DNA of 5,033 nt, taken from assembly GCA_011682565.1 (NCBI GenBank), contig JAACEJ010000328.1:1-5033 (forward strand), written 5' to 3'. The notes below the pieces were generated by a model, which ran no database searches, was not told the DNA's origin, and was given only the letters and a program-made list of their open reading frames with translations. The stretch comes from Actinomycetota bacterium. Lineage in GTDB: Bacteria > Zhuqueibacterota > Zhuqueibacteria > Residuimicrobiales > Krinioviventaceae. This document shows positions 1 to 5,033 of the stretch, one piece after another. Each line of letters begins with the position of its first letter. The first letter of the stretch is position 1. The position numbers and the translations under genes are program-made.

Positions 1-103
1 GTATTCCTTCATAAATCAAAAATCATAAATCCTTGTTCGAAAATCAATCCTTTAATTATCAAATGAATATAGAGGTGAACGATTACATATAAACGAGGTT
101 ATC
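1..103. other. AT-rich intergenic DNA, no gene seen
   Basis: This stretch lies downstream of the lipoprotein-like gene. No open frame of useful length and no convincing terminator are visible. The heptamer ATAAATC occurs twice, at 11-17 and 25-31. A weak inverted pair (GATTAC at 81 against GTTATC near 98, one mismatch) is not followed by a T-run on the minus strand, so I do not call a terminator. Confidence 0.5.
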
Positions 104-910
104 TTACCCCCCGGCATTTTTCCAGTCCGCATAAATATCCAGGCCCTTTATCGTTTCATTGGCTTTCAAACTGATTCGTCCTGGCTGACCGGGATTATTG
201 GGGTCTTTATAAACACCGAGAACACGGAAATCAGTGAGGCTAGCTTTCTCAGGTAGCCAAAAAACGGCAATATATTTGACTTGACCATGTTGAAGTGGTA
301 ATCGATAGTGATATGGATTTGAATCAATGCTAAAGTCGATAGATTTAAGCCACAAAAGGTATTGTACATTGCCTTTCGGTTCAAGAACATAAGCTGCTAC
401 GGCAGTTGCCAAAGTATTCGGTGGAAAGGGACCATTAAAATATATCGTTCCTTCAATAGCCGCATCACGCTCGACAACTGTCCAATCTGCATAAAGTGTG
501 ACGTTTGCCTCCGGCTTATCCGGAGTAATATTGAAACCAAGCGGCAAAAGATTATTATTCAAATCAAGAGGTAATGCCAACACATCAGCAAGATTGGATT
601 TGGTCTCATTGCCATACCACCACAAACTGATAGAATCATAGTGTCCGAAAGGCAGAGCCATTTCTGTATAAACAGTGTCTTGGCTTATTGGAAGACTGTT
701 AGAACTATTGAATAGTTCATTAATTGCGTGTGGCGGAAAATGCGGAGCTACGATTAAATAAATTCCTTGTGTGCTCGCTGGCGCTTTTCCTCGGAGAAAA
801 TATATTGTTACATTAACCTTTCCGGGTAATGGAGAAATCCCGTGGTTCATTTTACAATTGAGAACTGTAAGAATAAAAAGTAAAAATATGACGAGATGTT
901 TATTTTTCAT
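104..910 (-). CDS. Exported probable lipoprotein with two tandem copies of a ~112-residue domain, function unknown
   Basis: The protein has 268 residues from the ATG at 908-910. That start places a typical export signal first: MKNK, then a hydrophobic stretch (residues 6-17), then Cys19 in the context VLNC. This is a loose lipobox (Asn at -1 is not standard), so lipid anchoring is plausible but not certain. A longer reading would begin at a TTG at 956-958 and put RRFYLGFKSHSFGG before the signal, which is less likely. No good Shine-Dalgarno is visible at the ATG. The mature part holds two copies of one domain, residues about 32-143 and 152-263, in an exact 120-residue register: VNVTIYF against IEGTIYF, Trp98 against Trp218, and LYADW against IYADW. 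The alternating hydrophobic pattern suggests two beta-sandwich modules. I do not recognise the family. The gene stands alone, 342 bp from the gene upstream, and ends near the window edge with TAA at 104-106. Confidence 0.8.
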   Translation of the reverse strand: MKNKHLVIFLLFILTVLNCKMNHGISPLPGKVNVTIYFLRGKAPASTQGIYLIVAPHFPPHAINELFNSSNSLPISQDTVYTEMALPFGHYDSISLWWYGNETKSNLADVLALPLDLNNNLLPLGFNITPDKPEANVTLYADWTVVERDAAIEGTIYFNGPFPPNTLATAVAAYVLEPKGNVQYLLWLKSIDFSIDSNPYHYRLPLQHGQVKYIAVFWLPEKASLTDFRVLGVYKDPNNPGQPGRISLKANETIKGLDIYADWKNAGG

Positions 911-999
911 TGGGCCGCCAAAAGAGTGTGATTTAAAACCAAGATAGAACCTTCGCAAGGTACTAATCCGGACAAGCCGAAAAAAAACACAGAAAAGAA

Positions 1000-1077
1000 T
1001 TTAACGCTGAGAACGCCGAGTTCGCAGAGAAAAATTAGGTTATTAAACAATAAAAATCTCTGCGCCTCCGCGTTTAG
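1000..1077. repeat. Imperfect inverted repeat built from 9-bp CGC-GAG units
   Basis: The left arm contains three tandem 9-bp units: AACGCTGAG (1003-1011), AACGCCGAG (1012-1020) and TTCGCAGAG (1021-1029). The right arm carries related units in reverse: CTCTGCG (1058-1064) and CTCCGCGTT (1066-1074). The perfect inner stem is CGCAGAG (1023-1029) with CTCTGCG (1058-1064), around an AT-rich loop of 28 bases. The left arm has one unit more than the right. From general knowledge, dispersed intergenic repeats of this CTCTGCG type are common in many environmental bacterial genomes and are often seen near GxxExxY genes. I could not check copy number here. Confidence 0.65.
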
Positions 1078-1120
1078 TTTTTTCTCGTTTTAATGCTGGA
1101 TATCTTTTGTCACAATTAAA

Positions 1121-1134
1121 CCTGCACTGGCAGG
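1121..1134. terminator. Small GC-rich hairpin, possible weak terminator of the T9SS-protein gene
   Basis: CCTGC (1121-1125) and GCAGG (1130-1134) form a perfect 5-bp stem with a 4-base loop. Read on the minus strand, the stem is followed by TTTAATTG, which is only a broken T-tract. It lies 119 bp past the stop of the T9SS-protein gene. The short stem and poor T-run make this a weak candidate. Confidence 0.25.
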
Positions 1135-1193
1135 AACTACATAAAAAGTTGGATTCTAAAAACAGACATTATGAATTTTTAAATTACAATAAA

Positions 1194-1210
1194 TTATCAG
1201 ATGCTGATAA
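1194..1210. terminator. AT-rich perfect hairpin just past the T9SS-protein gene, possible terminator
   Basis: TTATCAG (1194-1200) and CTGATAA (1204-1210) form a perfect 7-bp stem around a 3-base loop, 42 bp beyond the stop codon of the gene at 1253-3028. On the minus strand it is followed by TTTATTGTAATTT. The position and the T-rich trailer suit a terminator, but only two of the seven pairs are G-C, so it would be weak. It could also be a chance palindrome. Confidence 0.3.
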
Positions 1211-1252
1211 AAATACTTTGCCATTTTAGGACACAATTTCACTCGCAAACGA

Positions 1253-3028
1253 CTATCTCACCAAAATCAACTTTTTCATCGCCGAATAGTTTTTTGTTCT
1301 CATTTCGTAGAAATAAATTCCGGACGGCACTTCTGCATTTTGGTTAGTCAATCCGCTCCAGTGGATTTGATGAGAACCTTTGCTCATCATTCCGTTGACC
1401 AGTGTGGCTACGGTTCTTCCGTTTACGTCGATGATTCGAATAGAAACTTTTGACCGTTGTGGCAGATTGAAACGAATCAGCGTTGAATTGTTAAAAGGAT
1501 TCGGATAGTTCTGATACAGCTCATAATTTTCAAGCACCCCGATTTCTGCTTTTTCTTTCACACTAGTGGGAAACGATATGGCCGTCGGTTTGGCTTGCAC
1601 CGGATTTCCAGCGTAATAGGCGAGTTGTTCAGCGAAGGATTTGTCCTTGTTTTTTTCTACAAAATACGCGATGAAACCCAATTCTAAACTTATACTATCT
1701 TTGTCCACAGGGGGGCTTTGAAAGAGTATACCCTGGTCCCCGAAAGAAAGACTGTCACCTGTGTCACCACCAGGTATAGTTGTGTCGTCACCTTGGCCTC
1801 CTTCGTTGTTATCATAATAATATAATTTTATGTCTTGCCAAGAAACGTCCTTAAATGTCACATAGCTGAACAGCGTACCCTGTTTTCCTGTAGTCATCAT
1901 CCATTCCTTTATGGGAGTGTCGACTGTTTTGTTTACTACGTCTGGTACGCCATCGATGACTATCCCATCATTATATTTATTGAAAAACTTCATTCCGATC
2001 GCATTCGCATTAAAATCCCACGACTGTCTTATTAAATCAAGAAGTACAAGAACATCAGTGTCTTTGCCGAAAGTGTTTTTAAGAGATGCGGAGTCAAGTT
2101 TTGCTCCTCCCTCCAATGTGCCGTTAAAGGGATAAAACTTGGTCACAACAGGAAATGCAGCTTGATCAATGATTATATCTGCAATCCGGAGTGCCTCGTT
2201 TGCTTCGCGGACAATACGAATAACAGGGTCTTTTGTAAAGTGGAAGTCGGGATAAAGATAAAGATTATCACGCTCATTTGCGCTTGGATTGCCATTTAAG
2301 CCGATAGGTAATGTACCAAAACCAAAATTGAAAAGACCATTAGCCCTAATTTTTTGCGTGTCAAAAATATCCACGCCGGAACCGAGCGGCGGCTTGATGA
2401 TAATATCGTTTATCAGGCCGTTATCCCAACTGAGGCGCAGGGAATAGTTTTTGGTGTCAACTACCTGGTTTGTCGAATCGAAAGAAAATTCATAGGGTTT
2501 GGGAACCGCATCGGTAATGGTGGTGGAGCGGAAAAGGTAACCGTACGCTTTTTTGTTTGCATCGTTGGGATCGGCGATTTCGATTTCCAAACGGGTGTTG
2601 CCTTTGGCTTCGGCATTGTCGATCCACACATAATCCGGCGCCTGATCTCCCAGGTCTCGAATCATAAAAGCCAGCTCATCGTGATCGGTCAGAATGCCGT
2701 CGTGGTTGCTGATGTTTATTGAATCAATAGTTGCCCATTCCGGGGGAATGAAATAATACCATCGTTTTCGATTGGTTTCGGGCACCGGACCAAATGTTCG
2801 CTCATCGATCTGGAACGGCATCATTCGCCAGGCTTGTGTTGCTTCATCATAAGCGTACATGTAAATTTCATTCACCGGCACATTATAAAACGATTTTAAT
2901 ACACTGCCTTTTAGTACGACCGGTTCGTAAACGCGTTCCCGGTACAATTTATCCGCTTGTGCAAAAGTCGCTGCAAGCAGAGAAAACACCAGGACGATCA
3001 TAATTGTTGACAATTTTGTGTTGTTCAT
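1253..3028 (-). CDS. Secreted T9SS cargo protein with C-terminal type A sorting domain, function unknown
   Basis: The protein has 591 residues. A signal peptide is clear: MNNTK, a hydrophobic core (about 7-20), then a likely cut after AQA at residue 25, giving Sec export to the periplasm. Residues 502-591 are a Por-secretion (T9SS type A) sorting tail: NYPNPFN at 507-513, IRFNLP, a VSIRIIDVNGR segment, PSGIYFYEM, and the closing KKLILVR. This tail directs export through the outer membrane and is normally cleaved, with anchoring on the surface or release. The N-terminal region carries WRMMPFQIDER (67-77) and DGILTDHDELAFM (110-122), an acidic motif I associate with uncharacterised extracellular proteins of Calditrichota-like bacteria. 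No catalytic motif is recognised. Residues 409-427 are a Gly/Asp/Thr-rich, probably flexible linker (GGQGDD, GGDTGD). The start is supported by a Shine-Dalgarno site. The gene follows the PLP enzyme by 95 bp, and a TATAAA sits about 25 bp upstream without a good -35 box. The organism must also encode T9SS machinery elsewhere. Confidence 0.9.
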   Translation of the reverse strand: MNNTKLSTIMIVLVFSLLAATFAQADKLYRERVYEPVVLKGSVLKSFYNVPVNEIYMYAYDEATQAWRMMPFQIDERTFGPVPETNRKRWYYFIPPEWATIDSINISNHDGILTDHDELAFMIRDLGDQAPDYVWIDNAEAKGNTRLEIEIADPNDANKKAYGYLFRSTTITDAVPKPYEFSFDSTNQVVDTKNYSLRLSWDNGLINDIIIKPPLGSGVDIFDTQKIRANGLFNFGFGTLPIGLNGNPSANERDNLYLYPDFHFTKDPVIRIVREANEALRIADIIIDQAAFPVVTKFYPFNGTLEGGAKLDSASLKNTFGKDTDVLVLLDLIRQSWDFNANAIGMKFFNKYNDGIVIDGVPDVVNKTVDTPIKEWMMTTGKQGTLFSYVTFKDVSWQDIKLYYYDNNEGGQGDDTTIPGGDTGDSLSFGDQGILFQSPPVDKDSISLELGFIAYFVEKNKDKSFAEQLAYYAGNPVQAKPTAISFPTSVKEKAEIGVLENYELYQNYPNPFNNSTLIRFNLPQRSKVSIRIIDVNGRTVATLVNGMMSKGSHQIHWSGLTNQNAEVPSGIYFYEMRTKNYSAMKKLILVR

Positions 3029-3035
3029 TTTGGCA

Positions 3036-3040
3036 CCCTC
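3036..3040 (-). promoter_or_regulatory. Ribosome binding site of the T9SS-protein gene
   Basis: GAGGG on the minus strand lies 7 bases before the ATG at 3026-3028. It fixes that ATG, which also begins a good signal peptide, as the start. Confidence 0.7.
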
Positions 3041-3123
3041 ATTATTTTAATTATTTATACTAACAATAATTTATGGGAATTGCTTCCACACAGTTTCAAA
3101 AATCTTGCCATTTCTGAAAAAAA

Positions 3124-4272
3124 TTATCGATTTCTTGCATCCACCGGGCTGTTTGCTACCTCGATTTTTCCATCGTTGCTGATAATTGAAAAAGACTCCC
3201 ATAAATTAACCGTTGGACAAACATGCCGCGGAGCAACAAGAATGTAATCACCAATATCGCATTTGGAGTGTTTTGGAAAACCGACCACAGTGTGTTCCTC
3301 GCTCCAACTCAAAGCTTTCATTCCATCCACGCTGAAAACCTCGATCGGTCCCTGATCCACAGCCCAGCGTTTGTGGCCGAGATTGAGGGTGGCCCTGTCG
3401 TAAGCGGGCTTGTCTATGATTTGCGCCAGAATGCAGGCTGCCACTTCGAAGGTACCGGGCATCAGGCTGTTGTATTTCGTATCAAAATAAATCCAGGTCC
3501 CGGGAGACAGGTAAAGTTCGCTATCCAGGTCGATTTTAGACAGAATCTCCAGGTCTTCAAGAAACCCCGGGGTGCCGCCGATGACCGTTTTTTCAACCCG
3601 GATCGAATTGTGCTCAAATTGTTCTAATACATGTAACAGGTTGTCTATGCTCCGCGCAGCGGTTATTTGACGTTCTTTAATGGTTTGAAAATGATTGTGG
3701 CCGTCATACGCATGTAATCCGGCAAATCGAAATTTTCCGTCGCTGGGAATTGAGCGGTAAAAGGAAAAAGCGTTATCAACAGAAAGGCCGGTTCGCCCCA
3801 TACCAACATCAAGATCAAGAAAATAGTTCCAGAAAATATCGTATTTTTGCGCGACGCTATGCAAAATTTTCGCATGGACAGGAGGCCCAATTTGCACGTA
3901 AAATTTAATGTGATCATTCTGCTTAACCAATTCGGCCAAACGGGCTGCCGTGTGATCCAGCAAAGGATAAGAGACAAATATCTTTTTGGCGCCGGCAGTA
4001 ACCAGCATATCGACCTCATTTGGCGTTGCTTTGAAAAAACCGACGCCGGCGTTGATGAGTTGTTGCGTTACCCAAATCGATTTGTGTGTTTTAACATGGG
4101 GACAAAGTAAACTCAATTCGTATGAAGGCTTGACGGCTTTGAGCAGTTGCCCCATTTTCGTGATATTATTATTCAGACGATCATGAAACAACAGCAAGCG
4201 AGGCGTGGCAATCTGCTGCGGTTCGGCAATTATATATGGCTCTGTGGAAATATTACTTAAATGAAAATCCAT
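3124..4272 (-). CDS. Fold-type III PLP enzyme, D-serine dehydratase / D-threonine aldolase family
   Basis: The 382-residue cytoplasmic protein has the two domains of the alanine-racemase fold: an N-terminal TIM barrel (about 20-260) and a C-terminal beta domain (about 262-382). The PLP Schiff-base lysine is most likely Lys61 in PHVKTHK (58-64), the hallmark of this family. Other family motifs are DVGMGRTG (155-162), AGLHAYDGHNH (184-194), the phosphate-binding GGTP (232-235), and LSPGTWIYFD (255-264). His350 and Cys352 in RHVCPTVN match the His-x-Cys zinc ligands of eukaryotic-type D-serine dehydratase. D-threonine aldolase has His-x-Asp at this place. Likely chemistry is therefore elimination of water from D-serine to pyruvate and ammonia, or aldol cleavage of a beta-hydroxy D-amino acid; the substrate cannot be fixed from sequence. 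Length is normal for the family and no key residue is missing. AAGGA 7 bases upstream supports the ATG. The upstream gap holds a repeat element, and the T9SS gene follows 95 bp downstream. Confidence 0.9.
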   Translation of the reverse strand: MDFHLSNISTEPYIIAEPQQIATPRLLLFHDRLNNNITKMGQLLKAVKPSYELSLLCPHVKTHKSIWVTQQLINAGVGFFKATPNEVDMLVTAGAKKIFVSYPLLDHTAARLAELVKQNDHIKFYVQIGPPVHAKILHSVAQKYDIFWNYFLDLDVGMGRTGLSVDNAFSFYRSIPSDGKFRFAGLHAYDGHNHFQTIKERQITAARSIDNLLHVLEQFEHNSIRVEKTVIGGTPGFLEDLEILSKIDLDSELYLSPGTWIYFDTKYNSLMPGTFEVAACILAQIIDKPAYDRATLNLGHKRWAVDQGPIEVFSVDGMKALSWSEEHTVVGFPKHSKCDIGDYILVAPRHVCPTVNLWESFSIISNDGKIEVANSPVDARNR

Positions 4273-4279
4273 CTTTCAA

Positions 4280-4284
4280 TCCTT
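4280..4284 (-). promoter_or_regulatory. Ribosome binding site of the PLP enzyme gene
   Basis: AAGGA on the minus strand lies 7 bases before the ATG at 4270-4272, the same spacing as at the T9SS-protein and GxxExxY genes. It supports this start. Confidence 0.65.
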
Positions 4285-4337
4285 GGAATCGTATGTTGTT
4301 TTCGGACACAGATCAGCGCAGATTTTCGCTGATTTTA

Positions 4338-4343
4338 ATTATA
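4338..4343 (-). promoter_or_regulatory. Candidate -10 box (TATAAT) for the PLP enzyme gene
   Basis: A perfect TATAAT reads on the minus strand about 65 bases upstream of the PLP enzyme start. It lies just inside the left arm of the inverted-repeat element, so the leader would contain that arm. I see no -35 hexamer at 16-18 bp, and FCB promoters often differ from the sigma-70 consensus, so this is a weak call. Confidence 0.25.
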
Positions 4344-4363
4344 GCGGTGAAATATTTTGAATA

Positions 4364-4447
4364 CTGTTTTATCCACGACGAGGACCCTTTGTATGCGTTA
4401 GCTTATGGGTGCCTACCATTCTCATGCAGCATGTGCTTCCTATTCAT
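4364..4447 (-). pseudogene. Decayed remnant of a GxxExxY gene (3' end), internally deleted
   Basis: Minus-strand bases 4402-4364 encode ANAYKGSSSWIKQ, against DNSRKGSLSWIKQ at the end of the intact GxxExxY protein next door (9 of 13 identical). The DNA at 4365-4400 matches 4550-4585 at 27 of 36 positions without gaps. In the KGS-S-WIKQ part several changes are silent (AAA/AAG, GGG/GGT). The copy has lost its stop (TAT where the intact gene has TAA) and has an in-frame TAA at 4403-4405. In the same frame upstream, an ATG at 4445-4447 opens a 14-codon frame (MNRKHMLHENGRHP) ending at that TAA. This could be a degraded 5' part brought close by deletion, but I see no clear protein match for it. 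The remnant sits between the arms of the inverted repeat. Confidence 0.6.
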
Positions 4448-4545
4448 TTTTATTATCTGCGTGAATCTGCAAATATCTGTGTCCAAAAAATTATATAGGT
4501 TCGATTTGTCGAAAAAAATGGCTTCTACATGACAGCATCTTTGTA

Positions 4546-4956
4546 TTATTGTTTTATCCAGGACAATGAACCCTTGCGAGAGTTATCATATACTTTCCGT
4601 TTGATTTCCGGCTCAGGGCCATAGTTGAGAAGCAAGCCGACCTCATGAATAGTCGATTTCAAATAACTTAATAATTGTGCTTCATGGTCTTCAACGAGTT
4701 CACGTTTAGCTTTGGTTTCAACTATTACTTTTTGTCCGATAAGCAAATCTGCATAAAATTCGCCAGCTATCTCACCTTCATAGTACACATTAATTTCGGC
4801 TTCCCGTATTGCTTCTATTCCCATTTTTCGGAGTTCAATTGCTAAAGCATTGGCATAAACTTTTTCCCGGAATCCATATCCCAGTGTATTATAAACTTTG
4901 TAAAACGCTTTGATTATAAGATTTGTCAAGTCTGAATGTTTGTAATCTTTATCCAT
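4546..4956 (-). CDS. GxxExxY family protein (PD-(D/E)XK nuclease-like fold)
   Basis: The 136-residue protein carries the motif that names the family, G28-F-R-E31-K-V-Y34, followed by an amphipathic helix (ALAIELRKMGI). Next come a strand with YEGEIAGEFYADLLI holding Asp70, then VIVETKA with Glu80 and Lys82, then AQLLSYLK (93-100) and a VGLLLNYG strand (106-113). The Asp...Glu-x-Lys arrangement matches a PD-(D/E)XK nuclease core, which is why the family is grouped with that fold; nuclease activity has not been generally shown. The length is normal for the family and all key residues are present, so the gene looks intact. GGGAGG 7 bases upstream fixes the ATG at 4954-4956. The gene is alone: no partner antitoxin or transposase is next to it. 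A decayed copy of its 3' end lies within an inverted repeat 61 bp downstream, consistent with a family that spreads with dispersed repeats. Confidence 0.9.
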   Translation of the reverse strand: MDKDYKHSDLTNLIIKAFYKVYNTLGYGFREKVYANALAIELRKMGIEAIREAEINVYYEGEIAGEFYADLLIGQKVIVETKAKRELVEDHEAQLLSYLKSTIHEVGLLLNYGPEPEIKRKVYDNSRKGSLSWIKQ

Positions 4957-4963
4957 TTTTGTG

Positions 4964-4969
4964 CCTCCC
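4964..4969 (-). promoter_or_regulatory. Strong ribosome binding site of the GxxExxY gene
   Basis: GGGAGG on the minus strand lies 7 bases before the ATG at 4954-4956. It is the best Shine-Dalgarno site in the window and decides this start. Confidence 0.75.
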
Positions 4970-5005
4970 GTTATTTAATTTGTAATACTGCATGATTCAG
5001 CATCC

Positions 5006-5020
5006 TTGAAATAATTTCAA
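5006..5020. promoter_or_regulatory. Perfect 15-bp palindrome upstream of the GxxExxY gene
   Basis: TTGAAAT and ATTTCAA flank a single central base, 50 bp before the start codon of the GxxExxY gene. The position would suit an operator or part of a promoter. It is AT-rich, so chance is possible, and I do not recognise it as the site of a named regulator. Confidence 0.3.
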
Positions 5021-5033
5021 ACTGTAATTTTTT

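Larger units (their letters stand above)
911..1252. other. 342-bp intergenic gap with repeat element and hairpins, no gene
   Basis: This gap separates the T9SS-protein gene from the lipoprotein-like gene downstream of it. It contains an inverted repeat at about 1000-1077 and two small hairpins (1121-1134 and 1194-1210), each listed separately. The rest is AT-rich and shows no credible open frame. A promoter for the lipoprotein-like gene must lie here if that gene is not read through from upstream. The best sigma-70-like pair I can see on the minus strand (TTGCGA, 16 bp, TTAAAT, between about 930 and 958) matches only 4 of 6 bases in each box, so I do not call it. Confidence 0.6.
4304..4484. 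repeat. Imperfect inverted-repeat element (~181 bp) with GxxExxY gene remnant inside
   Basis: The outer ends match perfectly in inverted orientation: GGACACAGAT at 4304-4313 and ATCTGTGTCC at 4475-4484. Similarity continues inward for about 35 bp per arm with mismatches. In outside-to-inside order both arms contain GCAGATT and then a CGC(A/T)GAT unit, and the repeated motif has a period near 10 bp. The 110-bp centre carries a decayed piece of a GxxExxY gene on the minus strand. From general knowledge, ATCTGCG / ATCTGTG inverted repeats of this type are dispersed in many bacterial genomes. No target-site duplication is obvious at the outer edges, and no transposase is present. Confidence 0.75.

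Noticed and set aside
2354..2722. Plus-strand open frame of 122 codons
   Set aside because: It lies wholly antisense to the T9SS-protein gene, whose coding sequence is secure from its signal peptide and sorting tail.
3029..3123. Terminator between the PLP enzyme and the T9SS-protein gene
   Set aside because: A run of eight T residues begins almost directly after the stop codon of the PLP enzyme, but no stable stem precedes it; the GGAA / TTCC pair further on is too short.
3223..3627. Plus-strand open frame of 134 codons
   Set aside because: It is antisense to the PLP enzyme gene over its conserved C-terminal domain and has no recognisable motif of its own.
3663..4019. Second minus-strand open frame inside the PLP enzyme gene
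   Set aside because: It is an alternative frame of the same strand within an intact, well-conserved gene.
1000..4484. CRISPR array
   Set aside because: The short repeated units are adjacent to each other with no unique spacers of regular length, and no cas gene is present.
4500..4513. Hairpin TTCGA / TCGAA past the GxxExxY gene as a terminator
   Set aside because: On the minus strand the T-run comes before the stem instead of after it, and the stem is only 5 bp.
4236..4532. Plus-strand open frame of 98 codons across the inverted repeat
   Set aside because: It overlaps the start of the PLP enzyme gene on the other strand and runs through both repeat arms; its residues simply translate the repeat units, and no ribosome binding site or family motif is seen.
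4546..4956. Toxin-antitoxin or restriction system around the GxxExxY protein
   Set aside because: The gene stands alone with no small partner gene on either side in the visible sequence; a nuclease-like fold alone does not support such a call.

Overview
The window holds four protein genes, all on the minus strand. Reading in the direction of transcription (from high to low coordinates) they are a small GxxExxY-family protein, a fold-type III PLP enzyme of the D-serine dehydratase / D-threonine aldolase group, a large secreted protein with a type IX secretion (T9SS) C-terminal tail, and a small exported probable lipoprotein built from two copies of one domain.

The T9SS sorting tail (NYPNPFN start, LILVR end) points to the Fibrobacteres-Chlorobi-Bacteroidetes (FCB) group. 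Its style, the moderate-to-low GC, the AT-rich intergenic DNA and the clear Shine-Dalgarno sites (unlike typical Bacteroidia) fit Calditrichota, Ignavibacteria, KSB1 or similar lineages. This placement is inference from protein style, not from a marker gene.

Layout: 1-103 is AT-rich DNA with no gene. 104-910 is the lipoprotein-like gene. 911-1252 is a 342-bp gap with an imperfect inverted repeat made of 9-bp CGC-GAG units plus two small hairpins. 1253-3028 is the T9SS cargo protein. 3029-3123 is a short gap. 3124-4272 is the PLP enzyme. 4273-4545 is a 273-bp gap filled by a second imperfect inverted-repeat element (arms outermost at 4304 and 4484). Between its arms lies a decayed 3' end of a GxxExxY gene, which matches the 3' end of the intact copy next to it. 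4546-4956 is the intact GxxExxY gene, and 4957-5033 is its upstream region with a perfect 15-bp palindrome.

Nothing shows that the four genes form one pathway. The 95-bp gap between the PLP enzyme and the T9SS protein would allow co-transcription, but their products act in the cytoplasm and outside the cell. The most interesting part is the repeat biology: two dispersed inverted repeats built from similar short units, one of them carrying a pseudogene fragment of the neighbouring GxxExxY family. This looks like a small mobile or amplifying element with an internally deleted, MITE-like derivative. I see no CRISPR array, tRNA, rRNA, integrase, transposase or recognisable defence operon.
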